Of a DNA stretch of 56,194 bases, positions 8,363 through 16,324 are shown one piece after another. The notes beneath the pieces were generated by a model. It did no database searches, was not told the DNA's origin, and was given only the letters and a program-made list of their open reading frames with translations. Every line of letters begins with the position of its first letter. The first letter of the stretch is position 1. This DNA is from Flavobacteriales bacterium UBA4110 (GTDB lineage Bacteria > Bacteroidota > Bacteroidia > Flavobacteriales > Weeksellaceae). The stretch spans positions 3,894 to 60,087 of the forward strand of contig DFXK01000015.1 in the NCBI GenBank assembly GCA_002383165.1, given 5' to 3'. Position numbers and translations under genes: made by a program.

Positions 8363-9520
8363 TTATATTTTAATTTTTAATAACTTTTCTATGGCTTTTT
8401 CCAATGTTTCCTGTTCTTTAGCAAAACAAAAACGAATCACTTTTTCATCGGTTTTATCTTTGTAAAATGCAGAAAATGGGATAGTTGCAACTTTGTGTTC
8501 TTTGGTTAGCCAGTAACAAAAATCCTTGTCTTGCTTATCAGAAATTGCGCCAAAACTGGCAGACAAAAAATAAGTTCCTTCACAATCTAATAACTCGAAA
8601 GGCGTTTCTTCCAAAGCGCTTTTAAGATAATCTCTTTTTGTTTGGAAAAACGTTGAGATTGATTGGAAGTCATCAACATTCTGTAAATATTTAGAAATGG
8701 CAAATTGTGCTGGCGTGTTCACACAAAACACATTGAACTGATGAACTTTCCTAAACTGATTCATCAGATCCGAAGGTGCGCATACATAACCGATTTTCCA
8801 ACCCGTGATGTGCAACAATTTTCCAAAAGAACCAACAACAAAAGTTCTCTCTTTCAGTTCAGGATATTTGGCTAATGTTAGATGAGGTTTTTCATCGAAA
8901 GTGATGCTTTCATAAACTTCATCACTTAGAATAATGATGTCTGTATTTTTTACAATAGAAATCAGTTCATCAATGTCTTTCTGTTTCAGGATTTTTCCGG
9001 AAGGATTGTTCGGATTGTTGATGATGATCATCTTGGTTTTTTCGGAAACCAGATTTTTAACTTCATTCCAATTAATTTCATAATTAGGATAAAGCATTTT
9101 GATGTTTTTCACAATTCCGCCATTCAAGATAATTGCGGGTTCGTAACAGTCGTAAGCCGGTTCAAAAATAATAACTTCATCACCTTTTCCAACAAATGCA
9201 GAGATAATCGTGAAAATTCCTTGAGTTGCTCCAGCGGTTACATTAATCTCAGAATCGGGATGATAATCCACTTGATACTGGACGTTGAATTTCCTCGAAA
9301 TCTCTTCTCGAAGTTCTTTGATTCCGGCTAAAGGTGCATATTGATTATAACCTTGTTTCGCAAAATCTCCGAGATATTTGATTAAATTTTCATCAGGTTG
9401 ATAATCTGGAAATCCTTGAGAAAGATTGACTGCGTTTTCCTGCTGAGCCAACAAACTCATCTCTGTGAAAATCGTCGTTTTCACATCAGGAAGTTTGGAG
9501 TTTGGTAATTTGAATGCCAT
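8363..9520 (-). CDS. Class I/II PLP aminotransferase, methionine aminotransferase type
   Basis: This is a fold-type I PLP enzyme. Visible features are NLSQGFPDYQPD near the N-terminus, NNPNNPSGK, the DEVYE loop, and the lysine region GSFGKLLHITGWKIGY where the PLP Lys lies. This is the YbdL / kynurenine-aminotransferase-like subgroup, which transaminates methionine and aromatic amino acids. The frame is open further upstream to 9631, but those 37 residues read through repeat DNA, so the ATG at 9520 (MAFKLPNSKLPDV) is preferred, giving 385 aa. It may complete a methionine salvage or turnover step. Confidence 0.85.
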   Translation of the reverse strand: MAFKLPNSKLPDVKTTIFTEMSLLAQQENAVNLSQGFPDYQPDENLIKYLGDFAKQGYNQYAPLAGIKELREEISRKFNVQYQVDYHPDSEINVTAGATQGIFTIISAFVGKGDEVIIFEPAYDCYEPAIILNGGIVKNIKMLYPNYEINWNEVKNLVSEKTKMIIINNPNNPSGKILKQKDIDELISIVKNTDIIILSDEVYESITFDEKPHLTLAKYPELKERTFVVGSFGKLLHITGWKIGYVCAPSDLMNQFRKVHQFNVFCVNTPAQFAISKYLQNVDDFQSISTFFQTKRDYLKSALEETPFELLDCEGTYFLSASFGAISDKQDKDFCYWLTKEHKVATIPFSAFYKDKTDEKVIRFCFAKEQETLEKAIEKLLKIKI

Positions 9521-9565
9521 TCTGATTGTAAAAATAAGTAATATTTGTTTTAAACCTGCAAGGAA

Positions 9566-9880
9566 TTTTATCGCAAAGGCGCAAATGTTTTCTTTAAATT
9601 TAAGAGCCTGTTTAAAAATAATTAAAACCACATAGGCACATAGAAAACCTCAAGATTAATTGCAAAAAAGAAAAAATAGAAGTACAATATTTACTGTTTT
9701 TTTTCTTTTATTTTTGCAAAAACTATGTGTCTATGTGGTTATAAAATTATTTCTGAAATAAATTTAAACAAGCTCTAATATTATAAGTCGCAAACTTTAA
9801 TAGTTCTTTTTATTATATTTTTTTTGATTTGCGACTTATAAAAGTTTCATTGATGACAATTTTGCGTCTTTGCGATAAAA
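9566..9880. repeat. Nested intergenic palindromes between the aminotransferase gene and miaA
   Basis: Three inverted repeats occupy this gap. The outer arms are TTTTATCGCAAAGGCGCAAA (9566-9585) and its near-perfect inverse at 9861-9880 (19 of 20). Inside are the arms 9603-9643 and 9723-9776, which share ACCACATAGGCACATAG against CTATGTGTCTATGTGGT and AGAGCCTGTTTAAA against TTTAAACAAGCTCT. Next to them is a smaller 13-bp pair, TATAAGTCGCAAA (9782-9794) and TTTGCGACTTATA (9828-9840). No coding signal is seen in the gap. The CGCAAAGGCGC and AAGTCGCAAA modules recur at 54345-54868. Confidence 0.8.
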
Positions 9881-9908
9881 TATAATGCTGAAAGAATTTC
9901 GCATTTTG

Positions 9909-9916
9909 TAAATTTG
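9909..9916 (+). promoter_or_regulatory. Putative -7 promoter box of miaA
   Basis: TAAATTTG matches the Bacteroidota -7 consensus TAnnTTTG. It ends only 14 nt before the TTG start of miaA, so the leader would be very short. A clear -33 box was not found. Confidence 0.45.
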
Positions 9917-9930
9917 CAAAAATTAACTTT

Positions 9931-10830
9931 TTGAAACGTCTTATCTCCATCGTCGGAACTACAGGAATTGGGAAAACAAGATTGGCAATCGATTTGGCTA
10001 ATCATCTCGACACAGAAATTATTTCCTGTGACTCTCGGCAGTTTTACAAAGAAATGAAAATTGGAACTGCAATGCCGACTGACGAAGAATTAGCCGAAGC
10101 AAAACATCATTTTGTTGGTAATCTTAGCGTCAACGATTATTATTCAATAGGACTTTTTGAAGAGGAAGCTCTGCAGAAACTCGACGAAATTTTTGCCAGA
10201 AAAGATGTTGCAATAATGGTTGGCGGAAGTGGGATGTATGAGAAAGCCGTTGTTGAGGGGATGAATGATTTGCCAGTAGCTGATGAAGAAAATCAACAAA
10301 AACTGATTTCGATTTTTGAAAATGAAGGTGTCGAAGTTTTGCAGAAAATGTTGGAGGAATTAGATCCAGATTATTTTTCGGTCGTAGATAAAGATAATCC
10401 GAGAAGATTATTTCGAGCCATTGACATCATTTGGCAAACCAATAAGACTTACACCGAAAATCTTAGTACACCAAAAAACAAAAGAAATTTTGAAACCATT
10501 AGAATTGGAATTGATGCGCCGAGAGAAATTATTTATGAAAGAATCAATCTTCGTGTCGATAAAATGATGGAAAATGGGTTGCTGGAAGAGGCTAGAGGTT
10601 TAATTGCTGACCGAGATAAAGTTGCTTTGCAAACCGTTGGTTACTCGGAGTTATTCCGATATTTTGATGGAGAATGGGATTTGGATTTTGCAATAGAGGA
10701 AATCAAAAAAAATTCCCGACGTTATGCAAAACGCCAAATAACGTGGAATAGAAAGTTGGAAAACGTAAATTGGGTCAACTATGATAATTCTCTCCAAGAA
10801 GCATTATCTTTGCTGAGTAAATTAGATTAA
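9931..10830 (+). CDS. miaA: tRNA dimethylallyltransferase
   Basis: This 299-aa enzyme attaches an isoprenyl group to A37 of tRNAs that read UNN codons. The P-loop GTTGIGKT lies at residues 9-16 and the substrate-binding DSRQFYKEM follows near 34-42; the late QTVGYSELFRYF and RRYAKRQITW motifs are also MiaA hallmarks. The start appears to be TTG: it gives the normal MiaA N-terminus (MKRLISIVGTTGIGKT), no ATG or GTG start lies nearby in frame, and a -7 box sits just upstream. The thioredoxin-fold gene follows after 11 nt. Confidence 0.93.
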   Translation: MKRLISIVGTTGIGKTRLAIDLANHLDTEIISCDSRQFYKEMKIGTAMPTDEELAEAKHHFVGNLSVNDYYSIGLFEEEALQKLDEIFARKDVAIMVGGSGMYEKAVVEGMNDLPVADEENQQKLISIFENEGVEVLQKMLEELDPDYFSVVDKDNPRRLFRAIDIIWQTNKTYTENLSTPKNKRNFETIRIGIDAPREIIYERINLRVDKMMENGLLEEARGLIADRDKVALQTVGYSELFRYFDGEWDLDFAIEEIKKNSRRYAKRQITWNRKLENVNWVNYDNSLQEALSLLSKLD

Positions 10831-10841
10831 AAATTATAACG

Positions 10842-11399
10842 ATGTCAAACACACCTTCGAATATGCTGGCTTTACGAACAAAAGCTCCGGATTTTAAACT
10901 TCCTAATCCGTCAAAAAATAACGAATTACAAAGCCTCGAATCTTTGAAAGGAAAGAAAGGAACTTTGGTTGTTTTTATGTGTAACCATTGTCCATTTGTT
11001 CTTCACATCATCGATAAATTAGAAGAATTGTACGAAGATTACAAATGTCAAGGAATAGAATTTATTGCTATTAATTCTAATGATGTAGATAGATATCCAG
11101 CAGATTCTCCAGAGATGATGGTTGATTTTGTTGATGAAAGAAATATCCAATTTCCTTATTTATATGACGAATCTCAAGATGTTGCCAAAGCTTACGAAGC
11201 AGCTTGTACACCAGATTTTTACTTCTTTGATGAAAATCTGAGTTTGATTTATCGTGGTCAAATGGATGATTCTCGTCCGGGAAATCAAAAAGAAATTACA
11301 GGCGAGGATTTAATAATCGCTTTCGAAAATCTTTTAGCAGGAGCCGAGCAGGAAGATTTCCAGAAGCCAAGTTTGGGGTGCAATATCAAATGGAAATAA
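10842..11399 (+). CDS. Thioredoxin-fold protein, AhpC/TSA-like redoxin
   Basis: This 185-aa protein has a thioredoxin fold with VVFMCNHCPFVLHI; the CNHC is a CxxC redox pair placed as in thiol-disulfide oxidoreductases. The N-terminus APDFKLPNP and the later YLYDESQDVAKAYEAACTPD resemble the AhpC/TSA redoxin group. No signal peptide is visible, so it is likely cytoplasmic. It follows miaA by 11 nt and ends at a strong terminator. The physiological partner is not evident. Confidence 0.85.
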   Translation: MSNTPSNMLALRTKAPDFKLPNPSKNNELQSLESLKGKKGTLVVFMCNHCPFVLHIIDKLEELYEDYKCQGIEFIAINSNDVDRYPADSPEMMVDFVDERNIQFPYLYDESQDVAKAYEAACTPDFYFFDENLSLIYRGQMDDSRPGNQKEITGEDLIIAFENLLAGAEQEDFQKPSLGCNIKWK

Positions 11400-11404
11400 A
11401 AACA

Positions 11405-11437
11405 AAACTCCGGAAAGTAATTTCCGGAGTTTCTTTT
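11405..11437 (+). terminator. Intrinsic terminator after the redoxin gene
   Basis: A perfect 12-bp stem, AAACTCCGGAAA with TTTCCGGAGTTT, has a GTAA tetraloop and is followed by CTTTT. It lies between convergent genes and may serve both strands. Confidence 0.88.
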
Positions 11438-11464
11438 AATCAAAAAAACACTGTCAAATGACAA

Positions 11465-11980
11465 CTAATTTTTTGTAATATAATTTTTCAAAAATCGTTT
11501 CTGAGATTCAAAAGCAATCTTGTCCAAATCAAGTTCTGAAGCTTTAATCCAAATCGTTTCTGAGATTTCAGATTCTTCTAACTGGATTTCAAATTTTTCC
11601 TCCACTTCATACAGATAGAACAAATCCAAAGTATTGTAATCAATATTTTTATAAGGATAAATATTCGGTTGACTTCCAAGATATTTGAATTCTTTTGGAT
11701 TGATTTTCAAACCTAATTCTTCATTCAATTCTCTGGAACAAGTTTCTTCAGAGGTTTCTTTTGGATCTGTAAAACCGCCAGATAAATCCCATTTTCCTTT
11801 TCCAGGTTCTTGATTCCGAACTGTGAAAAATAATTCATCCTGATGTTTTATGATTACCGCAACAGCTGCAGCAGTATTATGATATAAAACAAAATCACAA
11901 TTGCTACAACTAAATTTGGTAACGTTATTCCATAATAGTTTTTCCTGACCGCATTTTGGGCAGAATTTTAAATTTTCCAT
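11465..11980 (-). CDS. NUDIX hydrolase with N-terminal zinc ribbon
   Basis: This 171-aa protein has an N-terminal zinc ribbon (Cys7, Cys10, Cys25, Cys28) like that of NADH pyrophosphatases. A complete Nudix box follows at about 69-91, with the glycine, Glu75 and RELNEELGL in the correct spacing. It would hydrolyse a nucleoside diphosphate linked to another moiety, probably an NADH- or ADP-ribose-like substrate, but the substrate is not fixed by the sequence. It lies 19 nt downstream of xerD on the same strand. Confidence 0.85.
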   Translation of the reverse strand: MENLKFCPKCGQEKLLWNNVTKFSCSNCDFVLYHNTAAAVAVIIKHQDELFFTVRNQEPGKGKWDLSGGFTDPKETSEETCSRELNEELGLKINPKEFKYLGSQPNIYPYKNIDYNTLDLFYLYEVEEKFEIQLEESEISETIWIKASELDLDKIAFESQKRFLKNYITKN

Positions 11981-11999
11981 TGGATAAATTTAAGAAAAA

Positions 12000-12914
12000 C
12001 TATAAATTGATATTTCTATTTCTTGGATGAAAATTCAAAATAACATCTCTGAGTTCTTCCGTTTTCAGATGGGTATATACTTGAGTAGTCGTAATGCTGC
12101 TGTGGCCCAGCATCTCCTGAATAAACCTCAAATCCGCACCATTTTGCAGTAAATGGGTCGCAAAAGAATGTCTGAAAGTATGTGGCGAAATGCTCTTGCT
12201 GATTCCGGCTTTCTGAGTCAGTTCTTTAATGATGATAAAAACAATCACACGGGACATATTCGTGCCTCGGCTGTTTAGGAATAATGTGTCCTCGTATTTT
12301 TTATTGATTTTAGTTTGATTTCTTACAGTGTGAATATAATTCGTGATAAACTCCGCTGTCGTACTTGCTAAAGGAACTAATCTCATTTTTTCTCCTTTTC
12401 CCTCCACCATTATGTAGCTTTCCTTGAAGTTGATATTGGAGATTTTCAAATCTATCAGTTCAGATACACGCAGTCCACAGCCGTAAAGAACCTCTAGGAT
12501 GCATTTATTTCTTTTTCCTATGTCTGTACTATTATCTATACAGGCAATAATTCTGTTGATATCCTCTTCACTTAGGGTGTCCGGCAGGTAAAGACCAAGT
12601 TTAGGACCTTCCAGCAGTGTAGCAGGATTATCTGTTCTGTAATCATCTTCCAAAAGGAATTTGAAAAACGCTTTTATTGATGAAATTGCTCTCGCTTGGG
12701 ATCTTTCGCTGATCTTATTTTTAGAAAGCTGGTAGATATATTCCTGGAGATTTTCGTAAGTAATGTTTTGAGGTGACAAGTGATCTAGTTCTGATATAGT
12801 AAAGCTTTCAAGCTTTCGAACATCTCTCATGTAAGCATCAAGTGTGTTTCCAGAGAAGTTTTTCTCAAATTTGAGAAAATTTGAGAAATCGTCAATTTTT
12901 TCGGACCAATTCAT
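12000..12914 (-). CDS. xerD: Tyrosine recombinase XerD
   Basis: This 304-aa tyrosine recombinase has an N-terminal SAM-like core-binding domain and a C-terminal catalytic domain. The full catalytic set is visible: Arg149 in GLRVSEL, Lys173, His245 and Arg248 in HTFRHSFATH, His271 in LGHSS, and the nucleophile Tyr280 in QVYTHL. Length and sequence fit the chromosomal dimer resolvase rather than an integrase of a mobile element. There is no attachment site or phage context. Whether it is XerC or XerD rests on overall resemblance. Confidence 0.9.
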   Translation of the reverse strand: MNWSEKIDDFSNFLKFEKNFSGNTLDAYMRDVRKLESFTISELDHLSPQNITYENLQEYIYQLSKNKISERSQARAISSIKAFFKFLLEDDYRTDNPATLLEGPKLGLYLPDTLSEEDINRIIACIDNSTDIGKRNKCILEVLYGCGLRVSELIDLKISNINFKESYIMVEGKGEKMRLVPLASTTAEFITNYIHTVRNQTKINKKYEDTLFLNSRGTNMSRVIVFIIIKELTQKAGISKSISPHTFRHSFATHLLQNGADLRFIQEMLGHSSITTTQVYTHLKTEELRDVILNFHPRNRNINL

Positions 12915-12956
12915 ATTTGTGTTTTTTTAGTTTGGTTATAGTTATATTTTAAATTT

Positions 12957-13388
12957 TCATGTTTTGTATAATTCTTGTTCTTTAATATTTAAAAGCTCAA
13001 TTCCTGCGTTCTTAAGAAATTCTAATCCGCTGTCATCAGAATAGCCGGTCATGTAGACCACTTTTTCGATTCCAGATTGTAGTACCAATTTACTGCATTC
13101 TCTACAAGGCGACATTGTGATGTATAATGTGGCGCCTTTGCAGGATTGTGTACTACTCGCTATTTTCAATATGGCGTTGGCTTCTGCATGAAGCACAAAC
13201 CAATTGGTTTTTCCATCTTCGTCTTCACAATTATTCTCGAAGCCAGAAGGTGTTCCGTTGTATCCGTCAGAAATTATCATTCTGTCTTTTACTATAAGAG
13301 CTCCTACTTTTTTTCTTTTGCAATAGGAAAGATTTGCCCATTCGGTAGCCATTTTCAGATAAGCAATATCGAACTTGTTATATTTCAT
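12957..13388 (-). CDS. dCMP deaminase family protein
   Basis: This 143-aa zinc deaminase has HAEANAI (His67, catalytic Glu69) and SPCREC (Cys95, Cys98), the complete cytidine/deoxycytidylate deaminase zinc site. The N-terminal lysine-rich RKKVGALIVKD and the DGYNGTPSGF segment are typical of dCMP deaminase. It would make dUMP for thymidylate synthesis. A -7 box lies directly upstream, overlapping the end of the enoyl-CoA hydratase gene, so the transcript may be almost leaderless. Confidence 0.9.
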   Translation of the reverse strand: MKYNKFDIAYLKMATEWANLSYCKRKKVGALIVKDRMIISDGYNGTPSGFENNCEDEDGKTNWFVLHAEANAILKIASSTQSCKGATLYITMSPCRECSKLVLQSGIEKVVYMTGYSDDSGLEFLKNAGIELLNIKEQELYKT

Positions 13389-13392
13389 GTTG

Positions 13393-13400
13393 CAAATTTA
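13393..13400 (-). promoter_or_regulatory. Putative -7 promoter box of the dCMP deaminase gene
   Basis: On the minus strand this reads TAAATTTG, a match to TAnnTTTG. It ends 4 nt before the ATG at 13388, so transcription would begin at or near the start codon. It overlaps the stop codon of the upstream enoyl-CoA hydratase gene. Confidence 0.4.
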
Positions 13401-14165
13401 GCTGAAAACAGGTTTTCTTTTCTCTAAAAAAGCAGCAACACCTTCTTTAAAATCTTCTTGTGAAAATAATTTACCAAAAGAATTGATTTCAGTCTCCATT
13501 CCATTTTCTTCTTCGCTTGCATTTACTGCTTTTATAGCTTTTGCAATGCCTAGTGGAGAATTTTTTACAATTTGCTCAGCTAATTCCTGAGTTTTAGCCA
13601 ATAATTCCTCCAAAGAAAAAACATCATTAACCAAACCAATGGACTTAGCTTTTTCGGCAGTAATCATTTTTGCTGAGAAAATCATTTCATTAGCCAAACC
13701 TTTTCCTACCAATTTTGGCAATCTTTGGGTTCCTCCATAACCAGGAATTAATCCAAGAGTTACTTCTGGTAAACCTAATTTTGCATTGTCAGAAGCATAT
13801 CGTATGTGGCAAGACAATGCCAATTCTAGTCCCCCACCTAAAGCAAAACCATTAATTGCTGCAATTACCGGTTTATTCATGTTTTCGATTTTCTGAAAAA
13901 CAGTGTGGCCTCTTTTCGACAATTCTTTTGCTTTTTCTGAGCTGTAGGTAGAAAATTCTTTGATATCCGCACCTGCTACAAAAGCTTTTTCTCCACTCCC
14001 TGTAATGATGATGCAATTAACGGCTTTTTCATTCTTCAGAAAATCAAATGCACTATCCAAATCTGTAAAAACTTGTGCGTTTAGAGCATTAAGGCTTTCT
14101 GGTCTGTTAATGGTAAGAACTGCAATCTTGTTGTCTATGGTTAAGTTTATGCTTTCGTAATTCAT
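13398..14165 (-). CDS. Enoyl-CoA hydratase/isomerase (crotonase family)
   Basis: This 255-aa crotonase-fold protein has the oxyanion-hole segments AGADIKE (about 64-70) and NGFALGGG (105-112). Both catalytic acids of a hydratase are present, Glu114 and Glu134, the 20-residue spacing seen in mitochondrial enoyl-CoA hydratase. It would hydrate trans-2-enoyl-CoA in fatty acid or related beta-oxidation. It is distant from the paa cluster in this window, but could also serve there. Confidence 0.9.
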   Translation of the reverse strand: MNYESINLTIDNKIAVLTINRPESLNALNAQVFTDLDSAFDFLKNEKAVNCIIITGSGEKAFVAGADIKEFSTYSSEKAKELSKRGHTVFQKIENMNKPVIAAINGFALGGGLELALSCHIRYASDNAKLGLPEVTLGLIPGYGGTQRLPKLVGKGLANEMIFSAKMITAEKAKSIGLVNDVFSLEELLAKTQELAEQIVKNSPLGIAKAIKAVNASEEENGMETEINSFGKLFSQEDFKEGVAAFLEKRKPVFS

Positions 14166-14293
14166 TATATAAATTGGATTATATTTGATAATTATAAACG
14201 AATGGGAAAACTAATATAGAAATTTATATAAAATAAACAAAATATTAGCAATAAATTTTATTATACTCTTTTTAAATAATTTTTTTTCGACAT

Positions 14294-14683
14294 ATGCGAA
14301 TTATAGACGTTAAAGCTGTTATAAACAGTGTTTTGTTAGTATTTACAATGTTTTTTATCATTTTTTCCTGTAGTAGCAGAACTAGTGGCGGCGTTTACAG
14401 GCAGACTAATGTTTCGTTTTATGCGGATCGATTCCAAGGGAAACCAACATCAAGCGGAGAGATTTACAGGCATTCTTCAATGACTGCATCTCACGGTTCA
14501 CTTGCTTTCGGAACAAAGGTGGAGATTGTTAATATAGAAAATGAAAAATCGGTAACTGTAACAGTTAATGACAGAGGTCCGTTGAAGTCATCAAGAGCGT
14601 TTGATCTCAGTCAGGGTGCTTTCAAAAAAATTGCAAGGCTAGATCAGGGCGTTGTTAAAGTAAAATATCGAATTCTTAAATAA
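14294..14683 (+). CDS. RlpA-like lipoprotein with double-psi beta-barrel
   Basis: This 129-aa protein starts with a hydrophobic signal that ends in a lipobox, FFIIFSC, with Cys26 as the lipidation site. The rest is a double-psi beta-barrel of the RlpA kind: VSFYADRFQGKPTSSGE, MTASHGSLAFGTKV and VTVNDRGP are characteristic. It lacks a SPOR domain, so it is a minimal form. RlpA proteins act on peptidoglycan near the septum in other bacteria; whether this short form is catalytic is not shown. Confidence 0.85.
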   Translation: MRIIDVKAVINSVLLVFTMFFIIFSCSSRTSGGVYRQTNVSFYADRFQGKPTSSGEIYRHSSMTASHGSLAFGTKVEIVNIENEKSVTVTVNDRGPLKSSRAFDLSQGAFKKIARLDQGVVKVKYRILK

Positions 14684-14698
14684 TATCGAATTTCTTTA

Positions 14699-14733
14699 TA
14701 TGTGATAAATGTTAAGAAATGATTCATCACATA
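14699..14733 (+). terminator. Hairpin between rlpA and eno, possible weak terminator
   Basis: TATGTGATAAAT (14699-14710) pairs with ATTCATCACATA (14722-14733) at 11 of 12 positions and is followed by AATATTTT. The tail is a poor U-tract, so an operator or attenuator role is equally possible. It lies just upstream of the eno promoter. Confidence 0.35.
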
Positions 14734-14749
14734 ATATTTTAAAAATGTT

Positions 14750-14757
14750 TAAATTTG
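14750..14757 (+). promoter_or_regulatory. Putative -7 promoter box of eno
   Basis: TAAATTTG matches TAnnTTTG and lies 54 nt upstream of the enolase start. No convincing -33 TTTG box was found at the usual distance. Confidence 0.4.
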
Positions 14758-14811
14758 CATGGCTTTATAAAAGCGACAAAATAAAAATCTTAAATAAATA
14801 ACATCAAGACA

Positions 14812-16104
14812 ATGAGTTACATTTCATTTATCGAGGCAAGACAGATTTTAGATTCCAGAGGGAATCCAACAATAGAGGTAGATGTTTTCACGGAAAGTGG
14901 AGCCATGGGACGCGCAGCTGTTCCTTCTGGTGCATCTACCGGTGAGCATGAGGCAGTAGAACTGAGAGACGGGGCGCCGGAATTTTTAGGTAAAGGTGTT
15001 TTGAAAGCGGTTGAAAATGTAAAAGAAATCATTGCTCCGGAATTAATTGGTCTTCCTGTATTCGAACAAAATCTGATCGATGCTGTAATGATTGATCTTG
15101 ACGGAACTTCTAACAAGGGAAAATTAGGAGCTAACGCCATCTTAGGCGTTTCTTTGGCGGCTGCAAAAGCTGCTGCTGCTGAATTGAGAATGCCACTTTA
15201 TAAATATGTTGGTGGTGTAAATGCAAATACACTTCCTGTTCCAATGATGAACGTAATTAATGGTGGATCTCACTCAGATGCGCCAATCGCTTTCCAGGAA
15301 TTTATGGTTATGCCGGTAAAAGCAGATTCTTTCTCTCACGCTTTGAGAAAAGGAACTGAGATTTTCCACAGCTTGAAGTCTATTCTTCACGGTAGAGGTC
15401 TTTCTACTGCAGTAGGTGACGAAGGTGGATTTGCGCCAACTTTTACAGGAACTGAAGATGCTTTGGATACTTTGCTACAAGCTATAGAGAAGGCAGGTTA
15501 CAAGCCAGGTGATGATGTAATGATTGCTTTGGATTGTGCCGCTTCAGAATTCTATAAAGACGGAGTTTACGATTACAGAAAATTCCAAACTCCAGATGCG
15601 CCAGTATTCTCTAGCAGCGAACAAGTTTCTTACCTCGCTGAATTGGCAAACAAATATCCAATTATCTCTATCGAAGATGGTATGCAGGAAAACGATTGGG
15701 CAGGTTGGAAAGAACTAACGGATAAAATTGGAGACAGAGTTCAATTAGTAGGTGATGACTTGTTTGTAACTAACGTAGAGAGACTTTCCAGAGGAATTAA
15801 TGAAGGGATTGCGAATTCTATTCTTGTGAAAGTTAACCAAATTGGTTCCCTTTCTGAAACTATGGCAGCAGTTCAGATGGCGCAACATAATAGATATACA
15901 ACAGTAATGTCTCATAGATCTGGAGAAACAGAAGATTCTACAATTGCTGATCTTGCTGTTGCACAAAACTGTGGACAGATCAAAACAGGTTCTGCTTCCA
16001 GATCCGACAGAATGGCGAAATATAACCAATTATTGAGAATTGAAGAAGCTCTTGGAGAGACAGCAGTTTTCCCAGGTTTGGACGCTTTCAAAATCAAAAA
16101 ATAA
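14812..16104 (+). CDS. eno: Enolase
   Basis: This 430-aa protein is phosphopyruvate hydratase of glycolysis. Signature segments include ILDSRGNPTIEVDV, GASTGEHEAVELRD, VGDEGGFAPTF, ISIEDGM, LVGDDLFVTN and SHRSGETEDSTIADL, which carry the catalytic acid/base residues and magnesium ligands. Length is that of bacterial enolase. It has its own promoter and a clear terminator, so it seems to be a single-gene unit. Confidence 0.98.
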   Translation: MSYISFIEARQILDSRGNPTIEVDVFTESGAMGRAAVPSGASTGEHEAVELRDGAPEFLGKGVLKAVENVKEIIAPELIGLPVFEQNLIDAVMIDLDGTSNKGKLGANAILGVSLAAAKAAAAELRMPLYKYVGGVNANTLPVPMMNVINGGSHSDAPIAFQEFMVMPVKADSFSHALRKGTEIFHSLKSILHGRGLSTAVGDEGGFAPTFTGTEDALDTLLQAIEKAGYKPGDDVMIALDCAASEFYKDGVYDYRKFQTPDAPVFSSSEQVSYLAELANKYPIISIEDGMQENDWAGWKELTDKIGDRVQLVGDDLFVTNVERLSRGINEGIANSILVKVNQIGSLSETMAAVQMAQHNRYTTVMSHRSGETEDSTIADLAVAQNCGQIKTGSASRSDRMAKYNQLLRIEEALGETAVFPGLDAFKIKK

Positions 16105-16127
16105 TTTTAACAAAAATTTATAATAAT

Positions 16128-16166
16128 GAGCATTCGATATTTTTCGGATGCTCTTTGTGTTTTTAT
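16128..16166 (+). terminator. Intrinsic terminator after eno
   Basis: GAGCATTCG (16128-16136) pairs with CGGATGCTC (16145-16153), with one G-U pair, and is followed by TTTGTGTTTTT. It lies 23 nt past the enolase stop. Confidence 0.8.
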
Positions 16167-16274
16167 CTAATTGATTATCAGTGTTATAAAGAAATGGTCA
16201 TAATTTGTGAAAGTTATTTTTCAGTTCAATTAATAGCATTCATACAATCGATTGAGAGATATGACTTTTGTCAG

Positions 16275-16305
16275 TTGAGTATTTGCACTTAAAGTATTAT
16301 ATTTA
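16275..16305 (+). promoter_or_regulatory. Putative gltA promoter
   Basis: TTG at 16275-16277 and TATATTTA at 16298-16305 are 20 nt apart, near the Bacteroidota -33/-7 arrangement, but the last base of the -7 box differs from consensus. The start codon is 19 nt downstream. Confidence 0.3.
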
Positions 16306-16324
16306 GCAAATAAATTTTTTAAAA

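Noticed and set aside
9521..9631. 37-residue N-terminal extension of the aminotransferase
   Set aside because: It reads through palindromic repeat DNA, and the family N-terminus begins at the ATG at 9520.
12000..12914. XerD-like gene as integrase of a mobile element
   Set aside because: It sits among housekeeping genes, has the length of chromosomal Xer proteins, and no attachment-site duplication or cargo is visible.
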